Source: a virus. From it: a stretch of 25,562 nucleotides of DNA. The stretch is from positions 1 to 25,562 of the IMG/VR virus record IMGVR_UViG_3300046819_000040; one strand, written 5' to 3'. The notes beneath the pieces were generated by a model. It worked only from the letters and a program-made list of their open reading frames with translations. It made no database searches and had not been told where the DNA came from. The position numbers and the translations under genes were made by a program. Shown one piece after another: positions 16,170 to 24,807 of this stretch (position 1 is its first letter; each line of letters opens with the position of its first letter).

Positions 16170-16791
16170 GTTGTTCCTGGACGACTTTTGGTTTGAGAAA
16201 GAAAAACTGTAATAGTCTGCCAGTTTCTTTTGTGTCACCATAAACATCACTATAAGAATGGAACATACCTGGTCTAAACAAAATAAGTTTGTTGAAACCA
16301 AATTCAATTCTGGTAGTTTCTTGCCATTTGTTTTCCCAATCCTGGTTTTCCGATTGTATGAAGTTTTCAAAATCTTGATATGAATTGATGTTGTATTTTT
16401 GAAATTCTGCTTGGTTATTAGGAACTTCATCCCAACCAGTTTTATTGTTTTTATAGAATTTTAAAAAATGTGGTTGCTCAGATTTACTCAAGCAAACAAT
16501 ACCAACCCACTGTGTCATTAAGTCAGGAAAGTTGGTGCATACTGATTGTAATGGTAAATCTTGTTGCGTGTTAATTACAAACGTACCAGAATTTTGTACA
16601 AACTCATATGAGTTTTCTGGTACGTTTGTGTAATACTCCATCTGGCGAAGCATATCTTCATTAGCAAAGTTCATAGGACAAATTTGTCCTTGAATAAAGT
16701 TCTCATTTTTTGAATACTCTAATGATGAAAATAATGTATTCATCTGGTGTGGATCACTATAAAATCCATCACACATAATAATCTGTTGCAT
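16165..16791 (-). CDS. 2-oxoglutarate oxygenase-like protein (DUF6445-like), possibly without the first two iron ligands
   Basis: This 208-residue protein resembles DUF6445-type 2OG-Fe(II) oxygenase-fold proteins. The distal part fits well: KLILFRPGMFHSYSDVYGD (168-186) supplies the late His (H178), and GRLLQFFFL (191-199) the 2OG-binding Arg (R192). WVGIVCLS (95-102) and the FYKNNKTGWDEVP segment (112-124) match the core strands. The expected HxD pair before the Trp should fall near residues 85-87, where the sequence reads CTN. So two iron ligands may be replaced, and the protein may be inactive or have another role. This rests on alignment by eye. It starts 3 nt after the preceding stop. 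Similar phage genes occur next to tail-fibre genes. The gene contains a striking nested inverted repeat. Confidence 0.6.
   Translation of the reverse strand: MQQIIMCDGFYSDPHQMNTLFSSLEYSKNENFIQGQICPMNFANEDMLRQMEYYTNVPENSYEFVQNSGTFVINTQQDLPLQSVCTNFPDLMTQWVGIVCLSKSEQPHFLKFYKNNKTGWDEVPNNQAEFQKYNINSYQDFENFIQSENQDWENKWQETTRIEFGFNKLILFRPGMFHSYSDVYGDTKETGRLLQFFFLKPKVVQEQQ
16577..16629. repeat. Nested inverted repeat: 15-bp perfect arms around a 16-bp palindrome
   Basis: The left arm ACAAACGTACCAGAA (16577-16591) is the exact reverse complement of the right arm TTCTGGTACGTTTGT (16615-16629). The 23-base loop holds a further perfect palindrome, AAACTCATATGAGTTT (16600-16615, sharing one base with the right arm). 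The whole lies in the coding region of the oxygenase-like gene, where the arms encode TNVPE and NSGTFV. Perfect 15-bp arms this close are very unlikely by chance. It could extrude as a cruciform or fold as a strong mRNA hairpin. Confidence 0.85.
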
Positions 16792-16794
16792 GTA

Positions 16795-17526
16795 TTACTC
16801 CAATATAATTTGTTCCAATTCTTCGATTGTTGTTTTGCTATCAATTTCAGATACTTTATCCGATTCCCAATCGAAACACGATTGTACATAATCAACAACT
16901 TCATCCACAACGGTTTGTAATTCGGCTTTGTTAAGTGTTACGAAACCTTGAGGAAATTTCCACTGTGCTGAATAGGTGTCGGTTGCAAAAACAAGTGCTT
17001 GTGTGTAGGCTGTTCTTGAACCTCTATCAGTATATATTGTTAAATTATAAGGACCGACCTGGCGATCAATTGAAGCATTTTCTTTTGTCCAACGATTGTT
17101 GGCCACAATTTGTTTTAGATTGTTTTTTGCTGTATTGATTGACAAATCCTCAGCATCATAATACATAATATAATTATTATATTGTGTATTTGTTTGTTCA
17201 ATAATTTCCTCTATTGGTTCACCAAGTTCATTTATATTAGTGACAGTGGTTTCATATGTTACTGTGTATGAAGGTTCACCTGAACCACCATACTTAAATT
17301 TTGGTCCAACCAAAGTTTCAAATAACGGATTAATTGTTGGAGGAGTTTCATCGAGTGTAGGTAATAGTTTTACCGTATCCGATAAAATTATAGGTTCAAC
17401 AATAGGATCGTTTGGCAAAGAAGTTTCAATACCACAATCTTGTTGTATAAAGTATTCGAAGTATCTTGGATTCCAATCTCTTGGTCCTGTTACAATTCTT
17501 TCATTTTTCAATAATGTGTATAACAT
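16795..17526 (-). CDS. DUF4376-like tail-fibre-associated/assembly protein
   Basis: In this 243-residue protein, the C-terminal part (about residues 140-235) resembles DUF4376, a domain found in phage tail-fibre assembly and fibre-associated proteins. Visible elements are the RQVGPYNLTIYTDRGSRTAY segment, the WKFPQGFVTLNKAELQTV segment and the ending YVQSCFDWESDKVSEI. The N-terminal half is proline- and threonine-rich and unrecognised. It has an AAGGAA site and lies 9 nt after the last RCC1 gene, the usual place for a small fibre-assembly gene directly downstream of a fibre gene. That placement supports the idea that the RCC1 genes encode fibres. It could be a chaperone or a minor component; the sequence does not decide. 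Confidence 0.65.
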   Translation of the reverse strand: MLYTLLKNERIVTGPRDWNPRYFEYFIQQDCGIETSLPNDPIVEPIILSDTVKLLPTLDETPPTINPLFETLVGPKFKYGGSGEPSYTVTYETTVTNINELGEPIEEIIEQTNTQYNNYIMYYDAEDLSINTAKNNLKQIVANNRWTKENASIDRQVGPYNLTIYTDRGSRTAYTQALVFATDTYSAQWKFPQGFVTLNKAELQTVVDEVVDYVQSCFDWESDKVSEIDSKTTIEELEQIILE

Positions 17527-17535
17527 TGATTTTCC

Positions 17536-18675
17536 TTAGTAAACAATTTTAGATGCCATAGCGTGTGATCCGTTACGAACTTGATTCCAATTTGTGTCTG
17601 TGCCGACTTGAACAGGACTATATCTATTGGTCGTATCCGATAAACCCAATTGACCATTTTCATTATATCCACAAGCCCACATAGTTCCATCATTCTTTAT
17701 AAAAGATACTGAGAAAAGTGATGAATGTACTTTATTCCAATTAGTCAATGATCCTACTTGTGTTGGTGATGAACGATTTGTCATGTCTGATAGACCTAAT
17801 TGTCCTCTACTATTCCAACCCCAAGACCAAAGAGTGCCATCCGTTTTTATTGCATATCCAGCAAGGGTGCCAAAAGACACTTTGCACCAATCACTTAATG
17901 TTCCAATCTGTATAGGTGATGAAACTGTTGTGTCACTATTATTTCCTAAAGAACCAAATGGATTATATCCCCAAGACCAAAGTGTTCCATTAGTCTTAAC
18001 GGCTAAAACTGCTGAATAACCACATGAAATTTCCGACCAATTTGTTTCTGTTCCAATTTGTACTGGACTAGAAATGTAAGTTGTGTCTGTGTTAGCACCT
18101 ACGGCACCTAGTCTATTGTCTCCCCATGCCCATAATGTACCATCTGTTTTGATAGCAACAACTGAAGGATACGTTTGGCATAAACCAGTGGAAATTTTAC
18201 TCCAATTATTTAATGAACCAACTTGAACAGGACTGTATCTAGTTGTACTATCTGATAGTCCTAATTGTCCAGATTGGTTTCTTCCCCATGACCAAAGAGA
18301 TCCATCTGTTTTGATTCCTGTACTAAATTCATATCCAGCTTCAACTTTACTCCAAACTCCGTTTGTTCCTACTTTTACAGGACTATAATAACCTGTGGTG
18401 TTGGATGTTCCTAATTGTCCATAGTTATTGTAACCACATGACCACAAAGTACCATCAGACTTTACTAATAATGAATGTATTCCACCAACAGCAAAATTTA
18501 TATAATTATTACCTGTTCCCAACTGAATTGGGCTGATATATGAGGTGGTATTTGATAATCCTAGTTGACCCACTCCATTGTTACCCCAAGACCATATGTT
18601 TCCACTCGTCTTGAAAAGAGACTTGGACATATATCGGTTTCTTAGGTCATTTGAACCTTGATAATTGTAGGTCAT
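17536..18675 (-). CDS. RCC1-repeat protein with seven repeats (single beta-propeller)
   Basis: In this 379-residue protein, after about 24 unique N-terminal residues (MTYNYQGSNDLRNRYMSKSL) there are exactly seven RCC1-type repeats of about 50 residues. Each is centred on a blade strand such as SDGTLWSCG, TDGSLWSWG or NDGTMWACG, followed by YGQLGLSDTTNRYSPVQVG-like loops and a Trp-containing strand. Seven is the number of blades in a canonical RCC1 propeller, so this is probably one closed propeller. The unique N-terminus may attach it to another virion part. It overlaps the giant RCC1 gene by 4 nt (ATGA) and is followed by the DUF4376-like gene. A fibre tip or adhesin role is inferred from context; RCC1 propellers generally bind other proteins. 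Confidence 0.85.
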   Translation of the reverse strand: MTYNYQGSNDLRNRYMSKSLFKTSGNIWSWGNNGVGQLGLSNTTSYISPIQLGTGNNYINFAVGGIHSLLVKSDGTLWSCGYNNYGQLGTSNTTGYYSPVKVGTNGVWSKVEAGYEFSTGIKTDGSLWSWGRNQSGQLGLSDSTTRYSPVQVGSLNNWSKISTGLCQTYPSVVAIKTDGTLWAWGDNRLGAVGANTDTTYISSPVQIGTETNWSEISCGYSAVLAVKTNGTLWSWGYNPFGSLGNNSDTTVSSPIQIGTLSDWCKVSFGTLAGYAIKTDGTLWSWGWNSRGQLGLSDMTNRSSPTQVGSLTNWNKVHSSLFSVSFIKNDGTMWACGYNENGQLGLSDTTNRYSPVQVGTDTNWNQVRNGSHAMASKIVY

Positions 18676-21600
18676 GCAAGTTCTGCCAGAATTGTGTTGG
18701 ATTGTGCAAACAAACTAATGTAGTTATTTATAGTACCAACTTGAATTGGGCTTGATCTGTGTGTATAATCACCTTGACCAAGTTGACCGTATGAGTTGTT
18801 TCCCCATGCCCATAATGTGCCATCTGTTTTTAGAGCTGTTGAGAAGGTATCACCACAAGCAATTTGCAACCAATTGGATAATGTTCCGACTTGTGTTGGT
18901 GATGAACGGTGTGTTATGTCAGACACACCCAACTGACCAAATGAGTTATTACCTTGTGCCCATAGAGTATTGTTACTATCAATTCCTAACCAATGTGCAG
19001 TACCAGCTGCAACTTTACTCCAATTAGATTTTGTTCCAAGTTGAATTGGTGAATAAATTGTAGCATACAATCTTCCCAACTGGCCAAGATCATTTCTGCC
19101 CCAAGAGTACAATTTACCTTCACTATTCAAAGCAAATGTTGAAGATGATGTTGTGCGTACTGACGACCAATTACTTAGGTTTCCTACTTTTGTTGGAATC
19201 CAATAATGTGTTTGATTTGATTGTGCAAGTTGACCGTATGAGTTGTTTCCCCATGCCCATAATGTGCCATCAGATTGTGTTGCAAGTGTGTTGTTATATC
19301 CACACACAACTTGTGACCAGTTGGTGTAAAGTCCGTAACCCAGTATTACTGGTGCATAGTATGTTGATGCTAATGTGTTGTTCTGGCCTAATTTACCTTG
19401 ACCATTGTACCCCCATACCCAAGCATTTCCTGAAGAATCTAATGCTATTGGACTAATAACGGATGTTGCGTCTATATCCACCCAATCCGTTTTTGTTCCA
19501 ATTTGTACTGGACTGGATCTGTTTGTTAGATCAGATACACCAATTTGGCCATAGTTATTGTAACCCCAAGTCCATAGTGTGCCGTCAGTTTTAATAGCAA
19601 AAATATTTGAAGATGATTGCCCTGAAATTTTTGCCCAATTACTTTCTGTTCCTATTTGTGTTGGAAATGATGCAAAAGTTACATTGCCTATTCCCAGAGC
19701 TCCATATGTGTTTATACCCCAAGCCCATAATGTACCATCAGTTTTCAGACCTGTTGCACCATAACCAGCAACTATTTGAGACCAGTTACTATCTGTACCA
19801 ATTTGAACCGGAGTTGATCTATTTGTCAGATCACCTGTTAGTAATTTACCAAAAGCATTGTTACCCCATCCCCATAAAGTTCCATTACTTTTTATTGCAA
19901 ACGCAGCATCACGAGCTGAAAATTGGACCCAGTCGGTGTCTGTTCCGATTTGCGTTGGCATATAACCATTTGTCCAAGGACTAGACGTATTCAATCCACT
20001 AAGGCCTTGACTTCCTGTACCCCAAGTCCATAAAGTACCATCCAGTTTTAATGCAAAACACGCATTTCCTGCATTGTAAGCTATTGACCAATCAGAATAT
20101 GTTCCGATCTGTATTGGTGTTGATGTGGCACCTTGAGTTAAACCAAATTGATATGCTCCAGCTGGACCCCAACCCCAAAGAGTGCCATCAGTTTTTGTTG
20201 CTATATTTGTAGCTGCTTCGCCAGAAACGCTTTTCCAATTATTCAGAACACCCACTTGAATAGGTGATGATCTATTTATTAAATCACCGACACCAAAACT
20301 TCCTAATGAATTGTCTCCACCAGTAACAAATAATCTATTGGACAAATCTATTAAAAATGATGTATATCCTGTAGAGGTTACTTTTGAATATGTTAGTGCT
20401 TGAGCACCAACTAAAACTGGACTATAATAGTGTGTTTGGTTATTTTGTCCTAATTGTCCATATGAGTTGCTACCCCATGTATATAGATAACCACTATTAA
20501 TTGCTGCACTGTGTTGTGATCCACCTGATGATTTTAACCAACCATTTGATGTTCCTATCTGAGTTGGATTGTAGATGTGTGTTCGATGACTTAAACCAAG
20601 TTGTCCATATGAATTGTTGCCCCAAGTCCAAAGAGTACCATCATTCTTGATAGCAGTAGCATGAAATTGACCAGAATTGATTGATGATAAGTCAGTAACG
20701 TAACCACCACCAACAAGTGTTGGTGTAGTTAGGTGCATTTGGTTTCCTTGACCTAATTGTCCATATGAGTTGTTACCCCATGCATACAGATAACCATTTG
20801 AATTGATAGCTACTGATCCATATGCAGACCACCCCGATGATGGATATACCCAATTACTTAATGTACCAATTTGTACTGGACTGTATCTATTTGTCGTATC
20901 TGATAGCCCCAATACACCATATGAATTTAAACCCCAACCCCAAAGAGTGCCATCAGTTTTTGTTGCTAAAACCATTTCATTACCAGAGGCGATATTGTTC
21001 CAGTCTGTTAAACTTCCTACCTGAGTTGGTGTTGATATGTGTGATCCTGTGTTTAATCCTAATTGGCCATAGTTATTGATGCCCCAAGACCATAGTGTTC
21101 CATCATTTTTAATGGCGAAAGAAGAAAGATTGGATGCACATATTTTATTCCAATTGGTGTCTGCACCAACTTGTACTGGACTCAATCTATTTGTCGTATC
21201 TGATAGTCCAAGTGAACCATAGTTATTGTAACCCCATGCCCATAGGCTGCCATCATTTTTAATGGCTAAGGTATGTGAACCACTAGAAGTTTTATTCCAA
21301 TTGGTGTCTGCACCAACTTGTACTGGGCTGGATCTATTTGTTAGATCAGATAACCCTAATTGTCCTTGGGCATTATTTCCCCATGTCCATAATGTGCCAT
21401 CAGTTTTAATAGCAGAAGTGAACCAAGATCCTTCAGAGACTTGACTCCAGTTACTAAGTACACCAATTTGTACAGGTCTATATCTGGTTGCTGTATCACT
21501 TGTTCCTAAATTACCATAGGCATTAGAACCCCATGCCCACAATGTACCATTTGACTGTATTCCTAAAACGGATTGATTATATACAGAAACTTGATTCCAA

Positions 21601-24600
21601 ATACTCGATACACCAACTTGTGTTGGACTAGACCTATCTATTGCATCAGATAAACCTAATTGGCCATTAGCATTAGAACCCCATGCCCACAATGTACCAT
21701 TTGACTGTATCGCTACATTGAAGCTTATTCCAGCCTCAACTTGTTTCCATTGGTTTGTTTCATTACCCACTTGAACAGGAATACTTTGTGTGTATGCATT
21801 ATTTTTGGCCAGTTGGCCAAATGAGTTGTTACCCCAACCCCATAAAGTACCACCACTATTAACAGCAAAAGAATGAAATTGGCCAAGCGACACTTTTGAC
21901 CAATTATTTTTTGGTGCATTCCATCCTAAAGTTACTGGAGAATTGTAAACGGTGTTGCCGTTATTTTGACTTAATTGTCCATTACCATTCAAACCAAAAA
22001 CCATTACCGTATCATCTGTCAAAATTGCCGCGGTGTGTCTTAGGCCGGCCGAAACTTTTTTCCAATTGTTTAATCCGCCCACTTGTACAAAACTATAGAC
22101 ATTGGTTGAATTTGATAGACCTAATTGTCCTTGTGTATTGTAACCGCAACCCCATAATGTACCATTAGATTGTATTGCTACTGTGTGTTGATAACCACAT
22201 GAAACTTGTTTCCACAAATCAGTACCAACTTGAGCAGGACTTGATCTGTTGGTCAGATTTGATGTTCCTAATTGACCTCTGTTATTGTAACCCCATGTCC
22301 ATAAAGTTCCGTTTGTTTTAATGGCCGCATTGTGGTTTTGTCCGGATGAAATTTGACTCCAATCACTCAGTGCACCAATTTGCACAGGACTATATCTACT
22401 TGTTGTATCAGATAAACCTAGTTGTCCGACTAAATTGTAACCCCAACCCCACAAAGAACCATTAGATTTGATAGCTAGAGTGTGTTGATAACCACAAGAA
22501 ATTTGACTCCAATCGGTTAATGTGCCAACTTGAACTGGACTGGAAAGTATAACATTGTTAGATTGGCCTAATTGTCCGTACTGATTTCTTCCAAAAGACC
22601 ATAGTGATCCATTGGTTTTTATAACCATTGTATGATAGTAACCTGCAGCAACTTGTGACCAATCACTTAGATTACCAACCTGAACCATTGTCAATCTATT
22701 TGTTGTGTCAGATAAGCCTAGTTGTCCTGAGTTATTGTAACCACATGTCCAAAGTGTTCCGTTGGATTGTAAACCAACTGTATGAAAATAACCCCCAGTC
22801 AATTGTGACCAGTTGTTAGCGGTTCCAATCTGAACCATAGTTGATCTATTTGTTAAATCTGTTGTACCTAATTGACCTTTGCTGTTGTAACCACATGTCC
22901 AAAGTGTTCCGTTGGATTGTATGCCTGCGGTATGGAAACCAGTTGCAAGAATATCTTTCCAATATTCAATACTATTACCAATTAATAATGGACTAGGATT
23001 GACTCCAATTATATTATTTTGTCCTAATTGTGCATATGAGTTGTTGCCCCATACAAACAATTCACCATCAGAATCTATAGCTGCACTATGAAAAACGTTT
23101 GCGTCAATTTCAATCCAGTTATTTGATGTGCCTACTCTTTGTGGATTAATACTAGAAATTTGATTTGATGTGCCTAATTGACCATAAGAATTTAAACCAT
23201 GTGACCACAGAGTTCCATTACTATTTAATACTAAACTGTGTGAAGTGCCAGGTGCAGAACTTTTTACTGATAACGGACTGAATATTGCAGGTTGTACAAA
23301 AGGTGTTGTTACATCAGTTAATTGACCGAAAGAAGTTACACCCCAACCATACAATGTTCCGTCTGTTTTGGTGTAAACACCCCAACCACCACCAATAGAA
23401 GCTTGAGTTACACTTGTTGCAATAGGAGTTGGTGTTGAAATAAATTGACCATCACCTATTGCATTGTTAGAATATACTGAATACCCGTATGAGACAGCAC
23501 ATTGGTAATTTGGCACCCAATTTGTATTATCGCCAAATATGTATAGTGTTCCTGATGTGTCCAGTACAGAAGACCAGGATACGTTTTGTGAACCCACTGG
23601 GAATGTTGACCAATTATTTGCAGAACCTACTTGGTTTGCATAAGATCGATATGATGTTGAATCATAACCTAATTGACCAAAATTTGGGCTTCCACCCCAA
23701 GAGTATAGTTCACCATTTGAATTTATTGCTGTGCTGTGATAGTCACCGGAACTAATTGATGCCCAATTTGATAAATTGCCAATTTGGATAGGACTAACAA
23801 TATTGGCCACGGTGTTTATACCAACTGCTCCAACTGATCCTTGTCCCCAAGACCATATTGTGCCATTGGTTTTAAGTGCTATTGTATGGTTGTATCCGCA
23901 AGAAACTTCATTCCAATCGTTTGACATGCCGACTTGGATCGGACTGGATCTATTCGTGTTATCATTTAAACCTAATTGTCCGTAGTTGTTAGAACCCCAG
24001 ATCCATAGTGTTCCGTCGGATTGAATCGCTGCTGTATGAAAATAACCACATGAGAATTTTACCCAATTATTAGAAGTTCCCACTTGAGATGGTGTTGATC
24101 TGTTTGTCACATCACCTAAACCAAGTCTACCGTTACCGCCGTTACCCCAAGCCCATAGAGTACCATCAGAATTTAATGCAGCACCAGCATAACCTTTATG
24201 ATATGTGTCAACTTTTGTCCACGCACCTGTTTTTATCTGCACAGGAGTGGACATTGCGGCCGTGGTGTTTAAACCTAATCTAATACCATCATTGTTTAAA
24301 CCCCAACCCCACAATGAACCATCGTCACGTATACCAAATGAATATGTGTATCCACAAGCAACTTTCGACCAATTACTAACGGTGCCAACTTGTACTGGTG
24401 TTCCTGATGGAGATCCTCCTCCGTAATTACCCCAGTCATTTCTACCCCATGCCCAAAGAGTGCCATTTGATTGGATACCCTCCATAAAATAACTGCCGTT
24501 GCCAATAGTTTTCCATAAACTAGACCCGACTTGACAAGGACTGCTTTGATTAACTGTTGTGTTTAATCCTAAGTTATTCTGTAAAGCGTTGGTGTAACTA

Positions 24601-24803
24601 TAACCACAAGTCCATAAGGTTCCATCGTTTTTTATGAATGCTGTAGTTCTTGGACCGCCAAAAGATTTATTCCAATCAGTCGAATTGCCTATTTTAGCAG
24701 GAATTAATGTATTATATCTTCTACTTCTACCAATTTCCCATAATGTACCGTCGTCTTTGATGACATAGTTAGAGTTGCTTTTAATTCCGTAATATTTTGT
24801 CAT
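18672..24803 (-). CDS. Giant RCC1-repeat protein with 40 repeats, probable tail fibre/adhesin
   Basis: This 2043-residue protein consists of RCC1-type repeats from end to end. I count 40 blade strands of the form DGTLWxWG or a variant (GTLWTCG, GELYSWG, GYLYAWG, TVMVFG). The N-terminus (MTKYYGIKSNSNYVIKDDGT) enters the first repeat at once, and the C-terminus ends just after the last (SLFAQSNTILAELA). There is no signal peptide, membrane segment, collagen-like region or peptidase. Forty repeats would fill almost six seven-bladed propellers in a row, like beads. Residues about 417-514 are the least regular part. The gene starts 4 nt after the preceding RCC1 gene and overlaps the next. In T4-like order this is the zone of baseplate, short fibre and whisker genes, hence the fibre guess. 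Asn, Ser and Thr are abundant, giving possible glycan sites. Confidence 0.85.
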   Translation of the reverse strand: MTKYYGIKSNSNYVIKDDGTLWEIGRSRRYNTLIPAKIGNSTDWNKSFGGPRTTAFIKNDGTLWTCGYSYTNALQNNLGLNTTVNQSSPCQVGSSLWKTIGNGSYFMEGIQSNGTLWAWGRNDWGNYGGGSPSGTPVQVGTVSNWSKVACGYTYSFGIRDDGSLWGWGLNNDGIRLGLNTTAAMSTPVQIKTGAWTKVDTYHKGYAGAALNSDGTLWAWGNGGNGRLGLGDVTNRSTPSQVGTSNNWVKFSCGYFHTAAIQSDGTLWIWGSNNYGQLGLNDNTNRSSPIQVGMSNDWNEVSCGYNHTIALKTNGTIWSWGQGSVGAVGINTVANIVSPIQIGNLSNWASISSGDYHSTAINSNGELYSWGGSPNFGQLGYDSTSYRSYANQVGSANNWSTFPVGSQNVSWSSVLDTSGTLYIFGDNTNWVPNYQCAVSYGYSVYSNNAIGDGQFISTPTPIATSVTQASIGGGWGVYTKTDGTLYGWGVTSFGQLTDVTTPFVQPAIFSPLSVKSSAPGTSHSLVLNSNGTLWSHGLNSYGQLGTSNQISSINPQRVGTSNNWIEIDANVFHSAAIDSDGELFVWGNNSYAQLGQNNIIGVNPSPLLIGNSIEYWKDILATGFHTAGIQSNGTLWTCGYNSKGQLGTTDLTNRSTMVQIGTANNWSQLTGGYFHTVGLQSNGTLWTCGYNNSGQLGLSDTTNRLTMVQVGNLSDWSQVAAGYYHTMVIKTNGSLWSFGRNQYGQLGQSNNVILSSPVQVGTLTDWSQISCGYQHTLAIKSNGSLWGWGYNLVGQLGLSDTTSRYSPVQIGALSDWSQISSGQNHNAAIKTNGTLWTWGYNNRGQLGTSNLTNRSSPAQVGTDLWKQVSCGYQHTVAIQSNGTLWGCGYNTQGQLGLSNSTNVYSFVQVGGLNNWKKVSAGLRHTAAILTDDTVMVFGLNGNGQLSQNNGNTVYNSPVTLGWNAPKNNWSKVSLGQFHSFAVNSGGTLWGWGNNSFGQLAKNNAYTQSIPVQVGNETNQWKQVEAGISFNVAIQSNGTLWAWGSNANGQLGLSDAIDRSSPTQVGVSSIWNQVSVYNQSVLGIQSNGTLWAWGSNAYGNLGTSDTATRYRPVQIGVLSNWSQVSEGSWFTSAIKTDGTLWTWGNNAQGQLGLSDLTNRSSPVQVGADTNWNKTSSGSHTLAIKNDGSLWAWGYNNYGSLGLSDTTNRLSPVQVGADTNWNKICASNLSSFAIKNDGTLWSWGINNYGQLGLNTGSHISTPTQVGSLTDWNNIASGNEMVLATKTDGTLWGWGLNSYGVLGLSDTTNRYSPVQIGTLSNWVYPSSGWSAYGSVAINSNGYLYAWGNNSYGQLGQGNQMHLTTPTLVGGGYVTDLSSINSGQFHATAIKNDGTLWTWGNNSYGQLGLSHRTHIYNPTQIGTSNGWLKSSGGSQHSAAINSGYLYTWGSNSYGQLGQNNQTHYYSPVLVGAQALTYSKVTSTGYTSFLIDLSNRLFVTGGDNSLGSFGVGDLINRSSPIQVGVLNNWKSVSGEAATNIATKTDGTLWGWGPAGAYQFGLTQGATSTPIQIGTYSDWSIAYNAGNACFALKLDGTLWTWGTGSQGLSGLNTSSPWTNGYMPTQIGTDTDWVQFSARDAAFAIKSNGTLWGWGNNAFGKLLTGDLTNRSTPVQIGTDSNWSQIVAGYGATGLKTDGTLWAWGINTYGALGIGNVTFASFPTQIGTESNWAKISGQSSSNIFAIKTDGTLWTWGYNNYGQIGVSDLTNRSSPVQIGTKTDWVDIDATSVISPIALDSSGNAWVWGYNGQGKLGQNNTLASTYYAPVILGYGLYTNWSQVVCGYNNTLATQSDGTLWAWGNNSYGQLAQSNQTHYWIPTKVGNLSNWSSVRTTSSSTFALNSEGKLYSWGRNDLGQLGRLYATIYSPIQLGTKSNWSKVAAGTAHWLGIDSNNTLWAQGNNSFGQLGVSDITHRSSPTQVGTLSNWLQIACGDTFSTALKTDGTLWAWGNNSYGQLGQGDYTHRSSPIQVGTINNYISLFAQSNTILAELA
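18725..18732 (-). promoter_or_regulatory. TATAAATA box before the seven-repeat RCC1 gene
   Basis: The minus strand reads the exact late consensus TATAAATA inside the 3' end of the giant RCC1 gene, 50 nt upstream of the next start codon. The distance is longer than at the other perfect boxes (21-24 nt), and it falls in coding sequence (INNY), so chance is a real alternative. Confidence 0.35.
18779..19271. repeat. 46-bp exact direct repeat in the RCC1 array (copies 447 bp apart)
   Basis: The copies are at 18779-18824 and 19226-19271 and are identical over 46 bases. The offset of 447 bp is 149 codons, about three RCC1 units, so they lie in the same frame and the same blade position. The identity extends over third codon positions, which protein-level selection alone does not explain. 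Confidence 0.85.
21143..21326. repeat. 37-bp exact direct repeat, one RCC1 unit apart
   Basis: The copies are at 21143-21179 and 21290-21326, offset 147 bp (49 codons). They encode the same VGADTNWNK segment in adjacent repeats. Confidence 0.85.
21520..21710. repeat. 41-bp exact direct repeat, one RCC1 unit apart
   Basis: The copies are at 21520-21560 and 21670-21710, offset 150 bp (50 codons). They encode the IQSNGTLWAWGSNA blade strand in adjacent repeats. Confidence 0.85.
22735..22921. repeat. 37-bp exact direct repeat, one RCC1 unit apart
   Basis: The copies are at 22735-22771 and 22885-22921, offset 150 bp. They encode the QSNGTLWTCGYN blade strand in adjacent repeats. Confidence 0.85.
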
Positions 24804-24807
24804 CTTT

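Noticed and set aside
17240-24505. Many plus-strand open frames of 60-125 codons antisense to the DUF4376-like and RCC1 genes (for example 19136-19456 and 19607-19984)
   Set aside because: They recur because the repeats recur. Their products are Cys/His/Pro-rich shadows of the antisense repeat codons, lack ribosome sites and lie fully within strong minus-strand genes.
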